The notes under the pieces: generated by a model
What the model was told of the DNA's origin: nothing
The model's input: only the letters and a program-made list of their open reading frames with translations
Database searches by the model: none
Program-made: the position numbers and the translations under genes
Part shown: piece by piece, positions 53,901 to 62,900 of the stretch
How the letters are laid out: every line of letters starts with the position of its first letter
Numbering within the stretch: the first letter of the stretch is position 1
Assembly (NCBI GenBank): GCA_938015595.1
Contig: CALLPI010000016.1
Coordinates: forward strand, 170,062 to 234,061
Direction of reading: 5' to 3'
DNA from: an uncultured Saprospiraceae bacterium
GTDB lineage: Bacteria; Bacteroidota; Bacteroidia; Chitinophagales; Saprospiraceae
DNA length: 64,000 nt

Positions 53901-56900
53901 CCCAGGTTCACGCTGGTAGTAAACAGCCTTGCCAGACCATTGCCGCCCAACGAGACGTTGATGGCGCCCTGGCAGATGGCTACCGGCTCCTGGAGGTCGG
54001 CTACGCGGAAGTGGCATTCTTTCACCGTGGTGTTGCCGCATTCATCTGTCACAATAAAGCGGAAGCGATATGCCCCAATGGCCACTCCGGTGATAGTGCG
54101 CGGTGCACCCGGCTGGATGGTGAAGAGCACCTGACCTTGCTCATCTACAATCTGCGTAAGCACTGACCAGCTATCGGAGCAGTTGTCGCGCACTTCGGGC
54201 AGCGGTACGAGGATAGTAGCCGTACACTCAAACGGATCAGTAGAGAACACCATGATGCTATCCTGTACCACTGGGCAGTAGTGCGTGAAGACCGGACATT
54301 CCACTACTGGACCCTCATAGTCGCCCACCTTCAGAATCTGCGTAAAGGAGACTGTCACTGTATCACAGTCGTCTGCAACTGTCCAGTGGCGATGCACTTC
54401 GTAAGCGTTGGCACAGATGTTCACGCGAGTATCTGAATAGGTGGCGTTCAGGTTGCAGTATCTGGTATTCAGGTCAACGGCGCCGAAGGCCGTCATCACA
54501 AACGGATAACCCGTGATGCTCGGATGCGGATTGCCATTGGTATCAGTCAGATAAATGGCTTGGCACGGGAACATAGCGCTCATACGCGGCCGCACTACAT
54601 CAGTCAGCACCGGCTTGCGGACAATGATATCCTGCGAACAGGTATCCAGCGGGCCATTGATGCCCATAGCAACGAAGGTGCGAGTAATGATGGCATCAGC
54701 GCAGTAGCCGCTAATAGCCGTTTCGGTGAACTCTACGCGGTCGAAGCCACAAGTTCCAATCACTTCAGGCTCACCGGTATAGGCAGTATTGCGCAAGAGC
54801 GAGTCTATATCGGTGCAAATCAAGTCGTAGGTCACTGGCACAGATACACTGCTTAACGGTTGCATGCTACCCGCGGCCTGCAGGAGCGGCGCGGCGTCGT
54901 AGCTGTACACCGCCCAGGCGTAGTTGCCCAGCGTACCAGGTGCCCAAGTGGTGGTCACAAGCGTATAATCCTGACCCGGCTTGAGGCGCAGGCTCATCTG
55001 TTGCACAGGCACATACCCGGCTAGCCCCAGGCTGTTCGGCGTAAATACCGGATTCACCAGACCAACTGTCGGTATGTCACCGGCATTCAGCACATTACAG
55101 CACGGGTTGCTAAAGTCATAAGCACCTTCAAAGATAGCACCTACACCATCTTGCAGCGGATTGGGCAGCGGCGCCGGCGGGTTGTTTACTGTCATTTGCG
55201 ACAGCAACACAAAGGTGTAAACCGTACCGTTGGCAATGCTGCTATCTGTCTTGAAGCGGAGCATGTCGTAGTGGCGGGCACCAGCAGGCTGCAGGTTAGC
55301 GGGCAACCAACAGATGGAATCGCCGGAAGCAAACTGCGGATCGGTCGTCGTCAGTGTGCCGGATATTACTTGCACATTGCGCGTGAAGGTCAACTCGCTT
55401 ATATCATCCGGGCATATCAAGGTCACGTCAATGGGTGGCTGTACAATTACTTGCACTGTGCAGTTGCCAAGGTTGTCACGGATGGTCAACGTTACTGCGC
55501 CACCAGAGACGGGGAACGGTCCTACGTTGGTGCGCACCACGTTGTACTGACCGGTGATGCCTGCTACACCCGTATTCCAGCCTGTACTAGCGCCGGTGTT
55601 CAGGCCGGTCACCAGGAGGTCGAAGGTAAATTGGTCGTCCAGTGGAGTGGCAGTACCGCGATCATCGCAGACAACATTCGTCGCTACAGCACTGATTTCA
55701 CAATCATTAGAGCACGGCGGCGGCGGCGTTACGCACAGGTCGAAGGTACAGTTCGGATCGGCATTGTCGCGGATAGTAAGGCATACTTGAGCGCCGTTGC
55801 CAATGGATATGAATGGCGATACCACCTGCTGTCCGTAGATACCCGACAGGCTAAGGCCCGGGCCAGTGGCTGTCCAGACAGTGCTGGTGTTAACGCCCGT
55901 TACAGTCAGGGTGAAGCGGAAGCGGTCGTCGGTCGGGTTGGTCGGCGTACCATTATTGTCGCACTCGATATCGCTGGCCACTGCCCCGGTGATGGCACAC
56001 ACTGCACACGGCGGCGGCGGCGTTACGCATATCGTATCACGGCAGAAGGCGTCGCTCACATCTTCTACAATGAGGCATACCTGGCCGCCACTTATCGGGT
56101 ACGGACCTACCGTAACCGTCTGGCCATAAGCACCGCTGATGTTGGGTGCACCTACAACCCTCCAGGAAGCACTGGTATTTGTACCGGTCACGCGCAGGTC
56201 AAAGAAGAACCTGTCGTCGTTCGGATTAGTCGGTGTGCCATTATTGTCGCAGCGCACATTCTGAGCATCAGCTGTAATCTGGCACAGTACCGGCTGGCAC
56301 GGGTTGTTTACCACAATAGTATCTACACAGGTGTTGGTCATCACATCCACAAAAATGAGCATGATGGAAGACTGTGTGTAGCCCGATAGCGTACGTACTG
56401 CTGTAGCACTGTACATGAAGAAGTACGGGTCGGGTGCAACGCCGTCGTACACCAAGTATCCGCCGGCACCACCAATACTGGTGACGCGGAAGCGCACTGA
56501 CCAGGTATCGTCCGCTCCATTATTGGGCGTGCCATTGTCGTGGCATTGCGTGCCGACTAGCTCAGCTTCCAGCAAGCAGCCACTGCAAGACGGCGGTGAG
56601 TTGACAAATACCGCGGCAGCGCAGCTATTGGTAATATCAGAGCGAATGGTCAGGTTAGTGTTCTGGCCAATCGGATTGCCGGTGAAACGCTTCCAGACAC
56701 CAAACACGCCGGTTACTCCATTGGAAGCCGTCCAAGTCGTACCGTTAAGGCCATTGCCGTCAACCAGCAAGCTAAAGGAGTACGTATCGTCGCTCGGATC
56801 CAATGTACCATTGTTGTTGCAAATGATGCTATCCACCTGGACGTTAATGTCGCAAGGACCGGAGCACGGCGGCGGCGGCATCACAACAAACAGACCGGTA

Positions 56901-59900
56901 GAGCAGTTCTCATCGGCGGTGTCGTGAATATTTACTGACACTGCACCGTTGCTGATGGGGAATGGCCCGATAGTCACCGGTTGGTCGTACGGCCCGCTTA
57001 TGGGCGCCCCTGCAGCAGTACCCTGCCAGTTGCCGCTGGTATTGTAGCCAGTTACTGTCACCGTGAAGGTGAAAGTATCGTCATCCTGTGTATCAGTGTT
57101 GCTACCATCGCAGAGGATGTTACCAACTTCAGCTTCAATGACGCAATACGGACAAGCCGGTGGCGAGGTCACAGTGATAGTTGTGATACAGTCAAGGTAA
57201 GTCCGATCTGCAATCAGTAAAGTTGTATCTGTGCCGATGGGGATCGGGCCGTACTCAGCCAATACCCCGTACTGCCCTGTACGCAGTATCTGTGTGACAC
57301 CCCATATTGGATGCAGCTGCCTCCATCCCAGCGGGCTGGAGTTTAGGCCAGTTACCAACAGATCAAACGTGTAGTAGTCATCGTCAGGCTGCGGTGTACC
57401 ATTGTTGTGGCACTGGATATTGATAGCCTGGGCTGTGATCTCGCACTGCGGGCAAGGCAGCGGCGCCACAGCCGTCACCGTAGCCGTGCAGGTTGGCGTA
57501 GCTTCGTCTACAATAGTAAAGGTGTAGTTGCCGCCGGAGATCGGGTACGGCCCCATGGTGATGATGCCATACGGGAAGGGACCTTCACCGTTGATATACA
57601 CGCCTTGTGGGCTGTTGTTGTTAACACCCGTTACCTGCAGGATGACGTAGTACAGGTCGTCGGCGCCATTCAAAGGCGTACCGTTTTGGTCGCATATCGT
57701 AGAAAGCACATTGGCTATAATGCTGCACTGGTTGGAGCAAGTAGGCGGCGTATTTATGGTACGAGTAGCCACGCATAGGCTGTTGCCATTGTCGCGGACA
57801 ACGAGGGTAAACGACGGCGCGTAAGTACTAATGAGCAGGCCTGTGATGGGGGTGGGTACGTTGTACTGCCCCGTAGCCACAGGTACGCCGTTGATCAGCG
57901 CCGTCCAGGAACTGGCCGTGTTGAAGCCAGTGACTTGTACCGTGAAACCAAATAAGTCGTCGCTCGAATTAGTGGGTGTGCCATTATCGTCGCATTGCGG
58001 ATTGCTCACGATATCCAAGGCAATCTCACACTGGTTAGAGCAAGACGGCGGTGCTGGTACCTGGATGGTAGCGTTGCACCCGGCCGTGATGTTCACCGTG
58101 ACATTGCCACCAATAATTGGGAACGGACCCACCGTTACAGCTGGGCCACCGATAACACCGCTGATGGTAAAGGTAGCCCCACCATTGGCCAGTGTAGCCA
58201 TCCAGGTTGTGCCGGCATTGTTGCCGTTCACTGCCAACTGGAAGGTGAAGGTATCATCGTTCGGATTGCTCAGCGTACCATTCGGGTTGCAAATCACATT
58301 GCTGACTACCGGCGTCACCTGGCAAACGTTGGAACAGGTGGATGGCGGCGTCACCGATATGGCCGTGTTGCAGTTCGGATCGAGGAAGTCGGCAAAGTTG
58401 ATCTGGCGTACGCCCTGGCTGATAAGATACGGACCAAAAGTATAGACTTGGCCGTAGTTGCCTGCTGGGCGAGTCGGATCATTTGAGGTCCAGCCAAAGC
58501 TGGTATTACCGCTACCAAGGCGATTCACCACGCCCTGGAAAGTAAAGGTATCATCGTTCGGGTCGCTTGGTGTACCATTGTCGTTGCACACGATATTGCT
58601 AACCGCCACCTGGAGTTGGCAGCCCTGTACCGGACACGGCATTGGCGCCATGACACAAGCCGTCTGCGTGCAATTCGGGTCATCGTTGTCCACCACCACT
58701 ACGCACACACTGCCAGCGGCGATGAAGAAAGGACCAAACTGTACTGGCGTAAAGCTGTAGTTGCCAGTAGCTATCTGTACACCATTGATGAAAGCTGTCC
58801 AGCCGTTGGGTGAGCCGCCCTGCGGCGCTGTGATGGTCAGGAAGAACGAGTAAGTATCATCAGAGGGGTCAAGCGGGTTGATCCCCGGATTACAGATGCC
58901 CTCGGATGCCGATACGTTCATGATGCACTGGTTGGAACAAGGTTGCGGCACGGTCACCGTTGCACGACTGCTGCAGTCCGGGATATTGGCATCGCTTACA
59001 GTAATGAGCAACTGGGTGCCTGCTCCAAACTGGCTGATAGAAAGCGGGCCCACCACGCCCTGAGCACCTATCGGGAAGATCTGGCTGGAGAGGTTGGTCG
59101 TCCAAGTTCCACTGGTGCTTGTTCCGGTAGCGGTAATGGTCACTGTGAAGGTATCGTCCTCCGGATCGTTGGGCGTGCCGTTGTCGTCGCAGTTCACCTC
59201 ATTGATGACCGCTGCAAGTTGACACGGATTGACAATCACTGTAGCGCCATCGCCATCGTCCTCATCGTCCGGGTCGTCAATCACATTGCCGTTGTTATTG
59301 GTATCCACGCCGTTGTTCGGATTGGAATCCACATCCACTTCATTGTGGGCAATGACTTCGGCAATGTTCAAGTGATTGCCCGTGCCCAATACCTCCACTG
59401 TGAAGGTGAGCAGGACGGAGTCGCCGGCAGCAAGTGATGGGATGTTCCACAGAATGGTGCGGTTTGAGGCGTTGTACACCCCGCCATGCGAGATATTGCC
59501 AACGTTGGTATAGCCACTAGGTACGTCGTCGCGTACCACCACTCCAGTAGCTGTACCTGGGCCGCGGTTAGATACGGCCACGGTGAAGGTCACTGTAGCA
59601 CCAGCATTAACCTGTATCTGCGACACGCGCTTATCCAACTCGATATCAATAGGCGGATTAGGCGTAACCACTACGCAATCACCATCGTCTTCATCGTCTG
59701 GATCGTCATCACACAGACCGTCGCCGTCAGTATCGGGCGTGTTACCTGGGTTGGAGTCCACATCATGTTCGTTACAGGAGAGCACCCATGCCTCGTTGCG
59801 GTAGTTGCCTGTCGGATTCACACGCACTGTGATAGTAAGCGTAACCTCTTGGTTGGGCGCCAGTGTGCCTACCTCCCAGTGTGCGGTAGCCGGATTCCAT

Positions 59901-62900
59901 GTCGTACCGGCAGAAACTGTGTGACTGACGTAGGTGAATCCGCTGGGCAATTCTTCAAAGACGATCACACCAGTAGCCGTAGCTAGGCCGCGGTTGACGA
60001 GGTTCACCGTGAAGGTGATTTCCTCGAAGATGTTGGGCGTAGCATTGCTTACTGACTTATCCAGCTCGAGGTCTACTACCGGCAGCGGAGTAACTTCAGC
60101 ACAATCGCCGTCGTCTTCGTCTCCTGGATCGTCCGCGCATACGCCATTGCCATTGGTGTCCACGCCGTTGTTGGGCGTAGAGTCAATGTCATCCTCATTG
60201 GCGTTCGTTACTTCTGCGTAGTTCACATAGCTGCCGGTAGCATTTACCGTAGCAGTGATTTGCAGCACAGCACCGGAACCCGGGAAGATAGTTCCGATTG
60301 TCCACTGCCCGTTGCTCGGGTTATAAGTACCTATACCCGAATGGCTTACATAGGTATAACCGCTGGGCAACTGGTCGGTAACTACCACACCGGTAGCTGT
60401 ATGCTGGCTGGTATTGAGCACGGTAATGGTAAAGACTACCTGGGATCCGATCGGGACGAAGGTCGCATTGACACTCTTTTCGAGCTCAAGATCAATGAGC
60501 TGCAGATCGCCGCAGGTACTGGCTGTGCGTTCTGGCGTGCCGTCATTATTCGTATCCAGCGCTACGTGGTTGTACAAGCCCTGGCCCGGTTGCGGTGTTT
60601 GCGTGCCTTGACCACAAGCGGTATAGGTGTTGTCGCCGGTAGCATCGGTCAGGTTGTAGTCCACTATTACGCTGAGCGTGTAAGTATGTGTAGCATTAGC
60701 CGCTATAGGCTGATCGTTAGCCAGTATCCAAGTAGCGGCAGTATGCGGCAGCGTACCCGAGGTATTACCAGGCGCGTTGCTAGTATAAGTAGCTGCCGTT
60801 GGGACGATGTCGTCGTCAAAACCAGGCGTATCCACCAAGTCATACTGGCCAGCCCCGGCAGCATTCGTCACCGTAATGTTGTAAGTCAAAATATAGACCC
60901 CTGGAGCAGTGCGCGTAGCCGACACGAAGGTCTTGACTAAGCGCAGATCGGGCAGGTCACCACAATCCTCGGCAGTTTGTTCAGGCGTGCCGTCATTGTT
61001 TGTATCCACCGTCGCACGGTTAAATAATCCCTGACCAGGCTGAGGCCCTTGTGTACCACTGCCGCATGCCGTATACTCGTTGTCGCCAACGGCATCGTCC
61101 AGGTTCATGCTCACGTTCACCACCAAGGTGTAGGTATGCGTCGCAAAGCCTACAATCGGCTGGTCATTGGCCAACACCCACGGGCCTGAGCCTGAAAGCA
61201 TGCCGCCAGTTGGGATGTTGCTAGTAAAACTGGCCGAGTTGATCACCACATCATCATCGAACAACGGCGTATCCACCAAGTCGTACTGTCCTGGTCCACC
61301 AAGGTTGTTCACCGTGATAGAATAAGTTACATTATACGTGCCATCGGGCTGAAGCGTCGTATTCACAAAGGTCTTGTTCAACTGGATGTTGATGAACGGA
61401 TAGATACCAGCGTCAATAGTGTTGTTGTTTTGACCATTGACCAACGTAATTGGCCCAGTCAATCCTGTGGTAGTATTGGCGTCGCTGTCGAGCGCGTCAT
61501 TGCTGCCCTGGTCTGCCGGCGCAAATACATAGCCGTTGGGCAGGACGAATTGCACAAAGTACGTGCCCGGAATCAAACCGGTGAACTCATAAAAACCTGT
61601 GGCATCGGTAGTTGTAGAACCAATGATGGTGCCACCGCTGTTGAGCAGATACACCGTCACGCCCTGTACGCCGGTCGGGCCATCATCTTGGATACCGTTA
61701 CCATTGACATCCAGCCACACGTAGTCGCCAATACTGGCGCAGCGATCCGGGTTCACCGTTACTGTCCATTGATCCATGCCCACAGGCTGAAGGTTGGTGT
61801 TATTACCCAGGAACCATACGGTAGCTGTATCGCTGGCTGTGTTGGTCGCAGTCTGATTGTACACCAGCGGGTACCCCCATACGAATTCCTCGCCAAAGTC
61901 AAGGAAGCCATTACCATTGGTATCGCCACCGATCCAGTACGTACCGTTGGGCACTAACTGTAAAGACAAGTTGTTGTCTGCAACATTAATGTCGCGGAAC
62001 TGCAAGCCCGGTGCACCACCCAACATGCGCATGGTAAGAGTAAAAGTTACGGTCTCACCGGCGCAGATCTCTGTCTTGTCTGCTTCTTTGTCAATCTCGA
62101 TGTACAGGCCAACATAGTTCGATGGATCAGAATCCGTCACCGGGTTGCCGTACGGATTGCCGTTCACATCCACCGGCTGAGCCGTCACCGTACCTGTATT
62201 CATGTAGTGCCCACGAATAGCCGATGCAGACTTGGTGCAAGTTGTGCTGGCACCGGCTGCCAGGAATGGAATCACGCACACCTGGCCTTCCTGGTCATCA
62301 GTAACTACCAGGTTGGTAAGGTTCAACGTACCCGTGTTGGTGATGGTGTACGTCCAGGTAACCATAGGCGCGCTGTCCGGCACCAGAATAATGACCGATT
62401 CTACGAAAGTATCAGCATCCTGACCATTGGTGGCCTTCTCAACATCCACCGAGGCAGTCTGTACTACCGGTACCGTCGCTTCGTCTTGATCGTCTTCAGA
62501 TGGCACATCGTTGTTCGGCGTCGAATCCACGTCGTCGCCGTCGTCCTGCGTGATCTCCGCCACGTTGCGGATGCTCGTGCCTTGATATGTCGCACTGATC
62601 TGGTAGGTCACCGTGAAGCTCACGCTCGAACCCTGTTCCAAACTGGAGATCTGGAACTGGTCGCCGCCAAGGTACGTCACTCCCGAAGGCAAGCTGCTCG
62701 TCACGTAGCTCAATCCCGATTCCGGTCGGTCGCTCACCACTATGTTCGACGCGTTCAGACTGCCCTGGTTCGTCACCGTGATCGTGTACGTCACCTGGCT
62801 GCCTTGGCTGTACGGACCCGTGCTCGTCACTACCTTGCTCAGCGCAAGATCGTACGTCTGCTGCACCGGTACCGTCGCTTCGTCTTGATCGTCTTCAGAT

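Noticed and set aside
55151..56389. Plus-strand frame of about 410 codons over the cysteine repeats
   Set aside because: Antisense to the repeat array; it shows periodic low-complexity sequence that merely mirrors the repeats.
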